A DNA stretch of 39,223 nt from Planctomycetota bacterium (GCA_021798635.1 JAJZGH010000009.1:1-39223), one strand, 5' to 3'. Shown: positions 1 to 8,345, numbered from the stretch's first letter. Numbers and translations: made by a program. Notes: generated by a model not told the origin, from the sequence alone.

Positions 1-44
1 CCCTAACATGTAATATGATGTCCGCGTAGGAACGGAGAATTGAT

Positions 45-443
45 TTGTCGCCCAGGAAGATCAACGCTGATAAGCCCCACCTTTGGAAGGCCGATGTATT
101 GGCTTCGGTGGATCAGTTTAACCAGTGGTTCATGACGTTTGCACCGGAAGCTTTCAGGTCGACACGCCTTCAGACTACCAAGCAGGTTAAGGCTGCACTC
201 ATCGCAACCGATGATCTCCGAAATCTTAATGTGGAAACACTCCAACTCAAACCGGGCTGTCTTCCGACTCTCCGCATGTGTACCGCGCCGCCGCTTGCCG
301 TTGACCGCCTTATAGGGCTTTCCGGAGTTGGAAGGAGGCTCGTCGGATGTATGGAGCGGGGAAAACTCCCTGGCCGAATAAACTCGGAATCGCTTTCGGA
401 GCAACTGGAGACGGTGTGTTATATTTTATCGACGACCTGCTGA
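45..443 (+). pseudogene. XamI-type restriction endonuclease, C-terminally truncated
   Basis: The 132-residue product resembles, from memory of the family, the N-terminus of XamI-like type II restriction endonucleases: an opening with NADKPHLWKADV, then FNQWFMTFAPEAFRSTR, the TTKQV..AL stretch, and LPTLRMCTAPPLAVDRLIGL. Family members are roughly 250-300 residues or more and carry their nuclease core in the C-terminal half. Here the homology fades after about residue 105 and the frame stops at 443, so the catalytic part is missing. The start is a TTG preceded by GGAG at 34-37 with 7-nt spacing, a good ribosome-binding site. The methyltransferase gene follows after 14 bp, the arrangement of a restriction-modification pair. 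The most likely reading is an inactivated nuclease left beside its functional methylase. An unusual short protein with another role cannot be excluded. Confidence 0.6.
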
Positions 444-457
444 GAGCGGGGTTGTAA

Positions 458-2059
458 ATGATTTTACAAACGGATGGAGCCATTGAATTACGCCGCCAAA
501 CTGTGCAAGCAGAATTAGACGCGATGCGGTCCAGCGCAGAGCGGAACCGCCTTGGGCAGTTCGCAACCCCGCCGATGCTGGCGCAGGATATTGTCCATTG
601 TTTAGCCGCGTTACTTCCCGTAGATGCCTTTCCCGTATTTTTCGCTGATCCGTCGGTTGGCTCGGGCAGTTTTTTCTCCGCTGCTCTCTCGGTTTTTGGC
701 CGGGAAAATATCGCGAGGGCCACTGGAATTGAAATCGATAATGCATTTTGCCAAGCCGCCCACAAACTTTGGGCACCCGCAGGCCTGACGGTCGTTTGCG
801 GCGATTTTACTCGGGTAATTAGCGGTCCCGATTGCCCGGCGGCACCAAACGTGATCTTAGCCAATCCGCCCTATGTGCGTCATCACCATATTGATCGACA
901 TGAAAAACAGCGCCTTCAATCGTTGGTTTTCCAGCGACTGAACGTCCGGGTCAGCGGTTTGGCCGGCTTATATGTTTATTTCCTGCTATTGGCAGCATCC
1001 TGGATGCAAGAGGGCGGTTACGCCGCGTGGCTGGTCCCGTCGGAATTTATGGACGTCAATTATGGGATGGCATTGAAAAACTTTCTCGCCAGCAGTTTAA
1101 CGCTGCTGCGGGTGCACCGCTTTGATCCCCGTGACTCTCAATTTGATGATGCAATGGTCTCTTCGGCCGTCCTGATTTTCAAAAAAACACCGCCTGCGGC
1201 TGGCCATTCGGTCATATTCACGCTCGGCGGTTCGCTTGACAGGCCCGCGCTTGCGCAAACGATCAGCCAGAATTCTCTGCTGAATTCAGAAAAATGGACC
1301 GCTCATCCACAACCGCCCGGCAACAAGCGCATCGCCCATGGGGGTAGCGGAGTGACCACGCTTGGTGATCTCTTCAAAATTACCCGTGGCATTGCAACCG
1401 GAGGAAACAAGTTTTTTGTTCTCGAGCGAGGGGAGGCCCACAAACGCGGAATCCCCGATCAGTTTCTTCGCCCCATTTTGCCCAGCCCACGGCAACTGCA
1501 ATCTGCGGTCATAGAGGCAGAAGACGACGGCTATCCCCGATTATCGCGGCAATGGTGCCTCCTTAATTGTAATGTTTCTGAGCCGCTTATTGAATCGCGA
1601 TACCCTGCCCTATGGGCGTATTTGTCGAGTGCGGAATCCATTGAAATTAAACAGGGATATCTGGTTGGCAAGCGTACTCCATGGTACGCCCAGGAACGAC
1701 GCGAGTCCGCTCCATTTCTCTGTACTTATATGGGGCGCGGCAACGATGAAAAAAGGCCGTTCCGATTCATCTGGAATCAATCGCAGGCGATTGCCACCAA
1801 TCTTTATCTCATGCTTTATCCACGCCGCCGCATGGCAGCGTTGTTACGGGGGCACCCGGAATTGGCGGCCGAAGTATTCAAGATTCTTAGCGGCATAAGC
1901 GGCCATGAGCTACGGTCGCATGGCAGAGTCTATGGCGACGGCCTATATAAGATTGAGCCAAAGGAACTGGCGCGGATTTCCGGTGATGTATTTATCCAAC
2001 AGTGGCCGGAACTCGCCGCAGGGGTCGAGCAGCAGGCTTCACTATCGGGGTTTTTCTAA
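458..2059 (+). CDS. N6-adenine-type DNA methyltransferase (type II RM)
   Basis: This 533-residue protein is predicted to transfer a methyl group from S-adenosylmethionine to adenine in a specific DNA sequence. The SAM-binding motif is seen as FADPSVGSGSFF near residue 64, and the catalytic NPPY motif at about residues 136-139 (ANPPYVR). NRLGQFATPPMLAQ near the N-terminus is typical of gamma-class type II enzymes of the Eco57I/N6_Mtase superfamily. The C-terminal half (about 290-530) is probably the target-recognition region. The frame is full length and uninterrupted, unlike the truncated nuclease upstream. If the partner really was XamI-like, the target could be GTCGAC, but that is inference from the neighbour only. 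The enzyme would now act as an orphan methylase. Its end abuts a fragment of an unrelated gene. Confidence 0.85.
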   Translation: MILQTDGAIELRRQTVQAELDAMRSSAERNRLGQFATPPMLAQDIVHCLAALLPVDAFPVFFADPSVGSGSFFSAALSVFGRENIARATGIEIDNAFCQAAHKLWAPAGLTVVCGDFTRVISGPDCPAAPNVILANPPYVRHHHIDRHEKQRLQSLVFQRLNVRVSGLAGLYVYFLLLAASWMQEGGYAAWLVPSEFMDVNYGMALKNFLASSLTLLRVHRFDPRDSQFDDAMVSSAVLIFKKTPPAAGHSVIFTLGGSLDRPALAQTISQNSLLNSEKWTAHPQPPGNKRIAHGGSGVTTLGDLFKITRGIATGGNKFFVLERGEAHKRGIPDQFLRPILPSPRQLQSAVIEAEDDGYPRLSRQWCLLNCNVSEPLIESRYPALWAYLSSAESIEIKQGYLVGKRTPWYAQERRESAPFLCTYMGRGNDEKRPFRFIWNQSQAIATNLYLMLYPRRRMAALLRGHPELAAEVFKILSGISGHELRSHGRVYGDGLYKIEPKELARISGDVFIQQWPELAAGVEQQASLSGFF

Positions 2060-2084
2060 AAAACGTCTTCGCTTTACGGACACG

Positions 2085-2228
2085 GTCATACTCGTCGCCC
2101 GCTCCATGATTGAAGCCTGTTCCGGTACCCAGTTTGATCCCGATATCGTAGCCATGTTCCTGAAAATTCAAGACGCCTTCGTCGAAGTAAAAGAACGCTT
2201 CGCCGAATGCCCGCAGATTATCACGTGA
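2085..2228 (+). pseudogene. Orphan C-terminal fragment of an HD-GYP domain protein
   Basis: An open frame running to the TGA at 2228 encodes VARSMIEACSGTQFDPDIVAMFLKI and then QDAFVEVKERF. From memory this matches the extreme C-terminus of HD-GYP response regulators (cyclic-di-GMP phosphodiesterases), where GTHFDPDVVDAFL followed by an acidic/basic helix is the usual ending. No HD or GYP motif is present upstream, because the DNA there encodes the methyltransferase in another frame. There is no plausible start codon or ribosome-binding site for the fragment. It is therefore read as the tail of a gene whose body was deleted or replaced when the restriction-modification island arrived. It overlaps the end of kdsA on the opposite strand by 8 bp. 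Confidence 0.55.
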
Positions 2229-3057
2229 CCTGCTTCAGCGACGCGCGGATTGCCAGGCAGCGGCGGAGCAGATTTTCCAGTTGGTCCAGGGGGAAGATGG
2301 TGGCGGCGTCGGAGGGGCTTTTTTCGGGGGTTGGATGGACTTCCACAAATAGGCCGTCGGCACCGGCGGCTGTGGCGGCGTTGGCCAATAGGCCGACATA
2401 TTGCCGCTGGCCGCCGGTGGCATTGCCCAGGCCGCCGGGAAGCTGTGTGGAATGCGTGGCGTCGAAAATGACCGGTGCACCCAGGGCCTGCATTTGCGGG
2501 ATGCCGGTCATGTCATTGACCAGGCGGTTGTAGCCAAAAAAGGTTCCGCGTTCGGTCAGCATGGGTTGGGTGTTGCCGGTGGATCGAATCTTGTCGATAA
2601 CATTTTTCATTTCCCACGGAGCCATGAACTGCCCCTTTTTTACATTCACCGCTTTGCCGCTTTCGCCGGCGGCGATTAATAAATCGGTCTGCCGACATAA
2701 AAACGCGGGAATCTGGATAATGTCCGCAACGTTGGCTACCGCCGCCACCTGATCGCTTTCATGCACATCGGTGGTAATCGGCACGCCCAGGCTCTGCTTC
2801 ACGTGCGCGAGAATCTCCAATCCGTGTTGGATTCCGTGGCCGCGAAAGCTGCCGCTGCCGGAGCGGTTGGCTTTATCAAAGCTGGCCTTAAAAACATAGG
2901 CAATGTCCAGCTTGTTGCATACCTCCGCCACGGCGTGGCCAATATGCCGGGACATTTCCTGGCTTTCAATGACACATGGGCCGGCGATCAGCAAAAGTTT
3001 TTCGCCCGGCGTCCAGGAAACATTGGAGAATTGATAGCTATTCATCATAGACCCCAT
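2221..3057 (-). CDS. kdsA: 3-deoxy-8-phosphooctulonate synthase (KDO-8-P synthase)
   Basis: KdsA condenses phosphoenolpyruvate with arabinose 5-phosphate to give KDO 8-phosphate, a precursor of the inner core of lipopolysaccharide. The 278-residue length is normal. Family signatures include IAGPCVIES near residue 25, FKASFDKANR, RGTFFGYNRLVNDM, FDATHSTQLPG and FVEVHPTPEKSPSD. The cysteine in GPCVIES (about residue 28), with the His of DATHS and the Glu of FVEVHP, matches the ligands of the metal-dependent class, which differs from the metal-free E. coli type carrying Asn at the first position. Three ATGs lie close together (3057, 3048, 3045); GGGG just upstream favours one of the inner two. 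It starts 12 bp after the upstream methyltransferase gene, so the two are probably cotranscribed. Its presence implies an LPS-like outer membrane. Confidence 0.95.
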   Translation of the reverse strand: MGSMMNSYQFSNVSWTPGEKLLLIAGPCVIESQEMSRHIGHAVAEVCNKLDIAYVFKASFDKANRSGSGSFRGHGIQHGLEILAHVKQSLGVPITTDVHESDQVAAVANVADIIQIPAFLCRQTDLLIAAGESGKAVNVKKGQFMAPWEMKNVIDKIRSTGNTQPMLTERGTFFGYNRLVNDMTGIPQMQALGAPVIFDATHSTQLPGGLGNATGGQRQYVGLLANAATAAGADGLFVEVHPTPEKSPSDAATIFPLDQLENLLRRCLAIRASLKQVT

Positions 3058-3069
3058 CTTATCATGCCC

Positions 3070-4377
3070 TCACAACACGCGACACCAGAGGCATTTAAGA
3101 TATTGCCCTTCCAGATATTCGGTCATGACCGGATGGTCCGGTCCCGGACCGGTTACACCCAGAATTTGCAATCGCCGCTGGGCGCTGCGGGCGGCACCGC
3201 GCAACATATTCTGGAATTCTGCCAGATCCATAAGTCCACTGCATGAGCACGTCACCATCAGGCCGCCGGGCCTTACCACGCCCATGGCCAGCTTGTTGAG
3301 ATCAAAATAGGATTTACGCCCCTCGGCAAATTCATCGCGCCCGCCAATGAACTTCGGCGGATCCAACACCACGACATCATACGCCTGGTCATTAAGCTTC
3401 ATTTGCCGCAGATAGGCGAAGCCGTCGGCATGGATGCACTGATATTTGCTCGTTGGAATCCGATTCAGTTGTATATTGCGTTTGGCCAGGGCGACAGCAT
3501 TTTCATCCAAATCCACAGCGGTAACGTGGGCCGCTTTGCCAAGCGTCGCAGCGTAAATGCCAAAGCCGCCGGAATAGCAGCAGACATCAAGCATGCGGGT
3601 GTCGGGGGTGAATTTGGTCAATGCCAGGCGGTTTTCCCGTTGATCACAAAAGAAACCGGTTTTGTGGCCTGCCGCCACATCAACTTCAAAGTGTAGGCCA
3701 TTTTCTTCCACGGTGCCGCGCGTTTGGCCATCACGGATATCATCCTGCCGCAGAAAAAATCCCTCCGCCCGCTGGATATGTTCATCCGAACGGAAGACGA
3801 CCCGGGTGACGGGTAAAACTTCCAGCAGGGTATGTTTGATGCGGCCGATGCGTTTGAACATGGCCATGGAAAATATTTCCACCACCGCCGTGTCGCCCAG
3901 GCGATCGACAATCAGTCCCGGCAGGCCATCGCCTTCGGCATGTGCCACGCGATAGGCGTTGGTGGTACCATCGAGCTTCAGCGTTTGCCGGCGGAGGTCG
4001 GCCGCCGCTGCCAGGCGATCTTCCAAAAACGATTCGGTAATTTCCGCCTCGGTAAAGCTTACCATCCGCAAGGCCAGTTGTGATTGGGGGTTAAACAACC
4101 CCACACCAAACAGGACGCCGTCGCGGTCATAGACCGTGACCAACTCACCGGCGGCCAATCCGGGAGAAGTCTTGCCGACCATTTTTTTGAAAATGGACGT
4201 GCTGAAAACGGCGTTGCGCAGCTGCACCCACCCCAGACCGGGACGGGGCGTAAACGTCGTTAATCGGCTACTTGGAGCCTCTATGGCACCTGGCCTGCCA
4301 GCTTCGGCATCTGCGGTTGGCAGGCTTGGTCGCCGCCGATGGTGTGAGACAAAATGTCTTTTATTGCGTCCCTGCAT
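3070..4377 (-). CDS. Class I SAM-dependent rRNA methyltransferase, RlmI-like
   Basis: This is a 435-residue protein of the RlmI/YccW type (23S rRNA cytosine-C5 methyltransferases). It has an N-terminal PUA-like RNA-binding segment (about residues 50-130, including VQLRNAVFSTSIFKKMVG and GVGLFNPQSQLALR), a linker region, and a C-terminal Rossmann methyltransferase domain. The SAM-binding motif reads CCYSGGFGIYAATLG, followed by VTAVDLDENAVALAKRN; the DPPKF motif (VVLDPPKFIGG) and a CSCSG motif supply the usual catalytic region. The first 45 or so residues are basic and low in similarity, so translation may begin later; a GTG in WVQLRN is one alternative. The gene probably forms an operon with kdsA. 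The exact nucleotide target cannot be deduced from the sequence. Confidence 0.85.
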   Translation of the reverse strand: MQGRNKRHFVSHHRRRPSLPTADAEAGRPGAIEAPSSRLTTFTPRPGLGWVQLRNAVFSTSIFKKMVGKTSPGLAAGELVTVYDRDGVLFGVGLFNPQSQLALRMVSFTEAEITESFLEDRLAAAADLRRQTLKLDGTTNAYRVAHAEGDGLPGLIVDRLGDTAVVEIFSMAMFKRIGRIKHTLLEVLPVTRVVFRSDEHIQRAEGFFLRQDDIRDGQTRGTVEENGLHFEVDVAAGHKTGFFCDQRENRLALTKFTPDTRMLDVCCYSGGFGIYAATLGKAAHVTAVDLDENAVALAKRNIQLNRIPTSKYQCIHADGFAYLRQMKLNDQAYDVVVLDPPKFIGGRDEFAEGRKSYFDLNKLAMGVVRPGGLMVTCSCSGLMDLAEFQNMLRGAARSAQRRLQILGVTGPGPDHPVMTEYLEGQYLKCLWCRVL

Positions 4378-4485
4378 ATATCCGCCTGCAAAACCCTGTT
4401 ACCACCAAAGATTGTACCGTAAGCGGCAAAACCTTGAAGCCCCGGCAAGCCGCCGACTGCGATATTAACGGACCCCGTGACGAGA

Positions 4486-4516
4486 AACCTGGAACTTGGA
4501 ACCTGGAATCTGGAAT
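4486..4516. repeat. Heptamer array (CTTGGAA/CCTGGAA/TCTGGAA)
   Basis: Three to four consecutive 7-bp units of the form NCTGGAA occur here. The complementary unit TTCCAGR recurs in a longer array at 34000-34057 and again at 35396-35420. The array lies in the 377-bp gap between the divergent RlmI-like gene and rpsO, and no gene was seen in that gap. Confidence 0.7.
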
Positions 4517-4526
4517 TAAGCCCTTA

Positions 4527-4544
4527 GCAGAGCTGGCGGCTTTT
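4527..4544 (-). repeat. Copy of the AAAGCCGCC(G/A)GCTCTGC element
   Basis: Read on the minus strand, this stretch is AAAAGCCGCCAGCTCTGC. It matches the first half of the hairpin elements at 8346-8372 and 35297-35323. The second arm (GCCGGCGG) is missing, so this is a partial copy. Confidence 0.5.
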
Positions 4545-4563
4545 TGATAAAACACACCCGCCC

Positions 4564-4624
4564 GCGTTGTTTCTATTCATTATTCATTGAAAAGCATTCT
4601 AACTCCTACCTCCCAACTCCTCGC
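4564..4624. repeat. Heptamer arrays ATTCATT and AACTCCT
   Basis: ATTCATT is repeated twice, followed by AACTCCT / ACCTCCC / AACTCCT units and a GCGTCCTCG stretch. The reverse complement, with the units in the same order, is found at 33872-33950 upstream of floA. The two sites are therefore related copies in opposite orientation. Confidence 0.65.
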
Positions 4625-4642
4625 GTCCTCGCCGGCAACCGC

Positions 4643-4670
4643 TTGCAGCAGGCGGCGCATGGGTTATAAT
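4643..4670 (+). promoter_or_regulatory. Sigma-70-type promoter for rpsO-pnp
   Basis: TTGCAG (4643-4648) and TATAAT (4665-4670) are separated by 16 bp, close to the housekeeping consensus. Transcription should begin near 4677 and give a leader of about 78 nt ahead of rpsO. No other candidate of similar quality was seen in this gap. Confidence 0.7.
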
Positions 4671-4754
4671 GCAAAAGCTTAAATTCCCGCGAGGAACGAG
4701 TTGGCATGCGCTGACCGTATCCCGTTGTTAAAATTGCGAAAGGCATAGAGGATA

Positions 4755-5021
4755 ATGATCACAGAGGAAAAGAAGCGGCAAATAATCACCGATACACGTA
4801 CCCATGAAAAAGACACCGGCTCAGCAGAAGTGCAGATTGCCCTGCTGACCGAGCGGATAAATGACCTGACGGGGCACCTTAAAACGCATAAGAAGGACTT
4901 TTCTTCGCGGCGCGGGTTGCTCAAGATGGTCGGAAAGCGTTCCAGCCTGTTGAAGTATCTGACCCGCACAGACCCCCAGCGGTATCAGGCTATTATCACG
5001 CGCCTTGGCTTGCGTAAGTAA
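4755..5021 (+). CDS. rpsO: 30S ribosomal protein S15
   Basis: The 88-residue product is a textbook S15, a primary 16S rRNA-binding protein of the small subunit platform that also contributes to a bridge with the 50S subunit. The sequence has the family pattern [39 protein letters not shown] and [11 protein letters not shown], ending in ITRLGLRK. The start ATG is preceded by AGAGG only 3 nt away, a tight but plausible spacing. As in many bacteria, pnp follows on the same strand. S15 commonly represses its own translation by binding its mRNA leader; whether that occurs here is not visible. Confidence 0.97.
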   Translation: MITEEKKRQIITDTRTHEKDTGSAEVQIALLTERINDLTGHLKTHKKDFSSRRGLLKMVGKRSSLLKYLTRTDPQRYQAIITRLGLRK

Positions 5022-5357
5022 TTTGCCGGCCCGCCGGATGCGGGGTTCATGATGAACCTATCAGGCAGGCACAGGCAGATACAAACCAGCACGGGCAGAC
5101 ACGCGAAGGCATTTATCCCTGCGTCTTTTTTAGAATGCACCTGATCAGTTGCCGACTCATGGCCTGATTTGGCGGCACGGTGGTTTGGATCGCAAAATTG
5201 TTTTGCGTTCTGCCGCTGGTTCATAGTCGCGGGAGTTGTTGTTATTCCCGCCGGTGTGCGATCCAGGATTTTCCTGATTATGGTAATCGGGGACCGACCG
5301 CACAAGATGTTGTTGTAGAAGTTGTTGAAAATAAGGTTTTTACTGAAGGACACAAAG
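5022..5357 (+). promoter_or_regulatory. Structured leader between rpsO and pnp
   Basis: This 336-bp stretch holds no gene but contains several pairable segments. TGGATCGCA (5186-5194) is perfectly complementary to TGCGATCCA (5257-5265). Two hairpins lie inside or overlap that pairing: CGCAAAA (5191-5197) with TTTTGCG (5201-5207), and GCGGGA (5229-5234) with TCCCGC (5246-5251). GCGGCA (5172-5177) can also pair with TGCCGC (5211-5216) around the first hairpin. Because 5191-5194 is used by both the 9-bp stem and the first hairpin, the two folds exclude each other. Enterobacterial pnp leaders are known targets of RNase III and PNPase autoregulation; a similar role here is inference. A small palindrome with GGTTCAT/ATGAACC arms lies at about 5043-5057. 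Confidence 0.55.
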
Positions 5358-7535
5358 ATGACGGTAGTTAAAGTTGAGGCGGAATTAAACGGACAGAAAT
5401 TATCCATTGAGACAGGGTATTTGGCGAAGCAGGCAGATGGCGCGGTATTGGTGCGGTTCGGTGATACGGTGGTCTTGACCACGGTGGTAACGTCCGATCC
5501 GCGGCCCGGAATTGATTTCTTTCCGCTCACGGTTGATTATCGTGAAAAGACTTCCGCCGCCGGTAAATTTCCCGGCGGATTTATCAAACGTGAAGGGCGC
5601 CCGACCACGAAAGAAACGTTGACCGCCCGAATGATTGACCGGCCGATTCGCCCGCTGTTTCCGCTGGGTTATATGGATGAAGTATTGATTCAATCCATGG
5701 TGCTGTCGGCTGATGGGCAGAATGATCCGGATATTCTCGCGATGGTTGGTGCATCCGCCGCGCTTGCGATCAGCAAAATTCCGTTTGAAGGCCCCATTGG
5801 CGCGGTGCGCGTCGGGCGGGTTGACGGCCAATTGATGCTCATGCCCACGCAGGCGGATATGGACGCTTCGGATATGGACCTGCTGCTGACCGGCACCGAG
5901 GATCATATCAACATGATTGAAGTGGGCGCACGCGAGCAATCGGAAAAATCAGTGTTGGAAGCTATTGCATTCGGCCAAACGTTTATTCGCCAAATGGTGG
6001 CGCTGCAACGAGATCTCATGAGCAAAGTCGGTAAGCCTAAGGAATGCATCCTGCGTTCGGCACCGGCGGAACTGGTGAAGATTGTCGCGGGTTATTCTGA
6101 TCGGCTCCGGCAGGCACGGCAAATTCCGGGCAAGCAGGATCGGAATGACGCGGTCAAAGTAATCAAAAAAGAAATTGTTGAAAAGCTCACCGCCGCGGAC
6201 CCCGCCACCGGCAAGCCGACCCATGACGCTGCGATGGTGGCCAACGCCTTTTCCCAGGTTGAAGAAAAGGTCGTACGCGACTTGATTCTTTCCGGCGTGC
6301 GTCCGGATGGCCGCGATCACACCACGATTCGTCCGATTTCCGGGCAAGTAAGCGTGCTGCCCCGCACGCACGGTTCAGCGGTATTCTGCCGGGGTGAAAC
6401 CCAGGCGCTGGTTACCACCACGCTGGGCACAGGTGATGATGAGCAGATTGTTGATGGACTTGGTGAAGAATATTCCAAGAAGTTCATGCTGCATTACAAT
6501 TTTCCGCCGTTTGCCACCGGGGAAGTCAAACGCATTATGGGTCCCGGCCGCCGCGAAATCGGGCATGGAGCCTTGGCTGAGCGTTCACTGGAACCCGTGC
6601 TCCCTTCGCCCGATCAGTTTCCGTATGTTATTCGCGTGGTATCCGATATTCTGGAATCCAACGGCAGTTCCTCCATGGCGTCGGTCTGCGGCGGCACATT
6701 GGCCCTGCTGGATGCGGGCGTCCCGTTGATCCGTCCGGTGGCCGGCATCAGTATCGGTCTGGTAAGTGAAGGCAGCCGGGAAGTGCTGCTGACAGATATT
6801 CTCGGTGAGGAAGATCACTTCGGCGATATGGATTTCAAGGTTTCCGGAACTTCGCAGGGCATTACCGGAATTCAGTTGGATTTGAAGATTCACGGTTTAC
6901 GCATGGATCAGGTTGCCGCTACGCTGGAACAGGCCCGCGTGGCACGGTTACAGATATTGGAAAAAATGCAGGCTGTGATTCCCACGCACCGGGCGGAAAT
7001 TTCACCTTTTGCTCCGCGCTTGCTGACCATTCATATAAACCCGGAGAAGATTGGTAAAGTCATCGGCCCCGGCGGCAAAACCATCAAGAAAATTGTGGAA
7101 ACAACTGGCGCCAAGATTGACATTGAAGATGACGGAACCGTCTTTATTTCCGCACTGGGAATGGCTGCCGCCGAACGCGCCCGGGAGGAAGTTGAACGCC
7201 TCACGGAAGATGTGAAAGTCGGAAAAATTTATAACGGCAAGGTGACATCGATTAAAGAATTCGGTGCGTTTATTGAAGTGATTCCCGGCGTTGATGGCTT
7301 GTGCCACATCAGTGAATTATCCGATAAATATGTCAAAAACGCCTTGGACGAAGTGAAAATGGGCCAGGAAGTTCGCGTCAAGGTCATTGCCATTGATGAT
7401 CAGGGCCGCATCAAGCTTTCCCGCAAGCAGGCCATGCGTGATGAAAATCCGCAGCCCGCAGCGGCCCCGGCGGTCGCCACCAATGCGGCACCGGCAGCCC
7501 CGGCCCCCGTGGCGGCATCGACGCCCTCGGCATAG
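5358..7535 (+). CDS. pnp: Polyribonucleotide nucleotidyltransferase (PNPase)
   Basis: PNPase degrades RNA 3'-to-5' by phosphorolysis and can also add tails; it is a core mRNA-decay enzyme in the cytoplasm. The 725-residue product shows the full layout: a first RNase PH domain (about 10-145), an alpha-helical domain, a second RNase PH domain (about 320-550) with DILGEEDHFGDMDFKVSGT carrying the catalytic aspartates, a KH domain (GPGGKTIKKIVETTGAKIDI near 570) and an S1 domain (about 620-690, NGKVTSIKEFGAFIEVIPG). The tail is a 30-residue Ala/Pro-rich extension. The chosen ATG at 5358 has AAGGA 7 nt upstream and matches the family N-terminus; an in-frame ATG 12 codons earlier lacks this. A long structured leader precedes it, and a histidine kinase gene follows after 15 bp. 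Confidence 0.97.
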   Translation: MTVVKVEAELNGQKLSIETGYLAKQADGAVLVRFGDTVVLTTVVTSDPRPGIDFFPLTVDYREKTSAAGKFPGGFIKREGRPTTKETLTARMIDRPIRPLFPLGYMDEVLIQSMVLSADGQNDPDILAMVGASAALAISKIPFEGPIGAVRVGRVDGQLMLMPTQADMDASDMDLLLTGTEDHINMIEVGAREQSEKSVLEAIAFGQTFIRQMVALQRDLMSKVGKPKECILRSAPAELVKIVAGYSDRLRQARQIPGKQDRNDAVKVIKKEIVEKLTAADPATGKPTHDAAMVANAFSQVEEKVVRDLILSGVRPDGRDHTTIRPISGQVSVLPRTHGSAVFCRGETQALVTTTLGTGDDEQIVDGLGEEYSKKFMLHYNFPPFATGEVKRIMGPGRREIGHGALAERSLEPVLPSPDQFPYVIRVVSDILESNGSSSMASVCGGTLALLDAGVPLIRPVAGISIGLVSEGSREVLLTDILGEEDHFGDMDFKVSGTSQGITGIQLDLKIHGLRMDQVAATLEQARVARLQILEKMQAVIPTHRAEISPFAPRLLTIHINPEKIGKVIGPGGKTIKKIVETTGAKIDIEDDGTVFISALGMAAAERAREEVERLTEDVKVGKIYNGKVTSIKEFGAFIEVIPGVDGLCHISELSDKYVKNALDEVKMGQEVRVKVIAIDDQGRIKLSRKQAMRDENPQPAAAPAVATNAAPAAPAPVAASTPSA

Positions 7536-7550
7536 AGTCTGTGGTGCAGC

Positions 7551-8315
7551 ATGACTGAGCCTCGAGCACATCCCGGTGCGGCAGCGGTGCGATCGGAAGA
7601 TTCAACCGCTGATCATTCAGCACGGGAACGCGATCGGCTAGACCGCGTGCAACAACTGGCGCGACTGGGCGAACTGGCCGGCGGTTTGGCCCATGAATTA
7701 AAAAATCCGCTTTCCACGATCAAACTGAACCTGCAATTGCTGCAGGAGGATCTTGTGGGTCTGCCCGGCGTGGAATCCAGCCGGGCCAGAGTTTCAACTC
7801 TGCGCAAAGAGGTGGATCGGCTGGGCCATACGCTTGATGATTTTCTTCGCTTTGCCGGTCGCCTGGAATTGCACAGCAAACCCACACGCCTCAATGATCT
7901 GGTCCGGGATTTAGTTGATTTTTTCCGTCCGCAATCGCAGGCGGCCAACATTCGGCTTCATGCCAGCTTGTGCCCGGAAGAACCGCTGTGCCCGCTAGAC
8001 TCCAATTTAATCAAGCAGGCGCTGTTAAACCTGATGCTTAATGCCGTGCAGGCCATGCCGGACGGTGGAGATTTAATTATCCGCACGCATGTGGATCAAT
8101 CCCGCGTTTATCTGGACGTGGCGGATACCGGATCAGGGGTGGCACCGGGTGCGGCCTCGCATATTTTTGAGGCCTATTACACCACCAAAAAAGGTGGAAC
8201 CGGTCTGGGGCTGGCCACCACGCGCCGCATTATTGAAGAGCATCGCGGACATATTTCCTTTACCAGCGAGCCGGGTAAAGGCACCAATTTCCGCCTCGAT
8301 CTGCCGCTGCAATAA
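7551..8315 (+). CDS. Soluble sensor histidine kinase (NtrB-like catalytic core)
   Basis: This 254-residue protein has an H-box (LGELAGGLAHELKNPLSTIK, phospho-acceptor His about residue 48) and an HATPase domain with N-box (NLMLNAVQAM near 160), G1 box (DTGSG near 192) and G2 box (GGTGLGLA near 215). It would autophosphorylate and pass phosphate to a response regulator. There is no transmembrane segment and no recognisable sensor domain; the first 30 residues are polar and probably flexible. The HPLS-type region resembles NtrB/ZraS-class kinases. It starts 15 bp after the pnp stop, so it is probably translated from the same mRNA, an unusual partnership. No response regulator gene is present in the window, so its partner is unknown. 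Confidence 0.9.
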   Translation: MTEPRAHPGAAAVRSEDSTADHSARERDRLDRVQQLARLGELAGGLAHELKNPLSTIKLNLQLLQEDLVGLPGVESSRARVSTLRKEVDRLGHTLDDFLRFAGRLELHSKPTRLNDLVRDLVDFFRPQSQAANIRLHASLCPEEPLCPLDSNLIKQALLNLMLNAVQAMPDGGDLIIRTHVDQSRVYLDVADTGSGVAPGAASHIFEAYYTTKKGGTGLGLATTRRIIEEHRGHISFTSEPGKGTNFRLDLPLQ

Positions 8316-8345
8316 CTCCCATTCCAACACCCATTTGCCGCCCCT

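Noticed and set aside
310..864. A 184-codon minus-strand frame across the start of the island
   Set aside because: It is antisense to both the nuclease fragment and the methyltransferase SAM motif and resembles no family.
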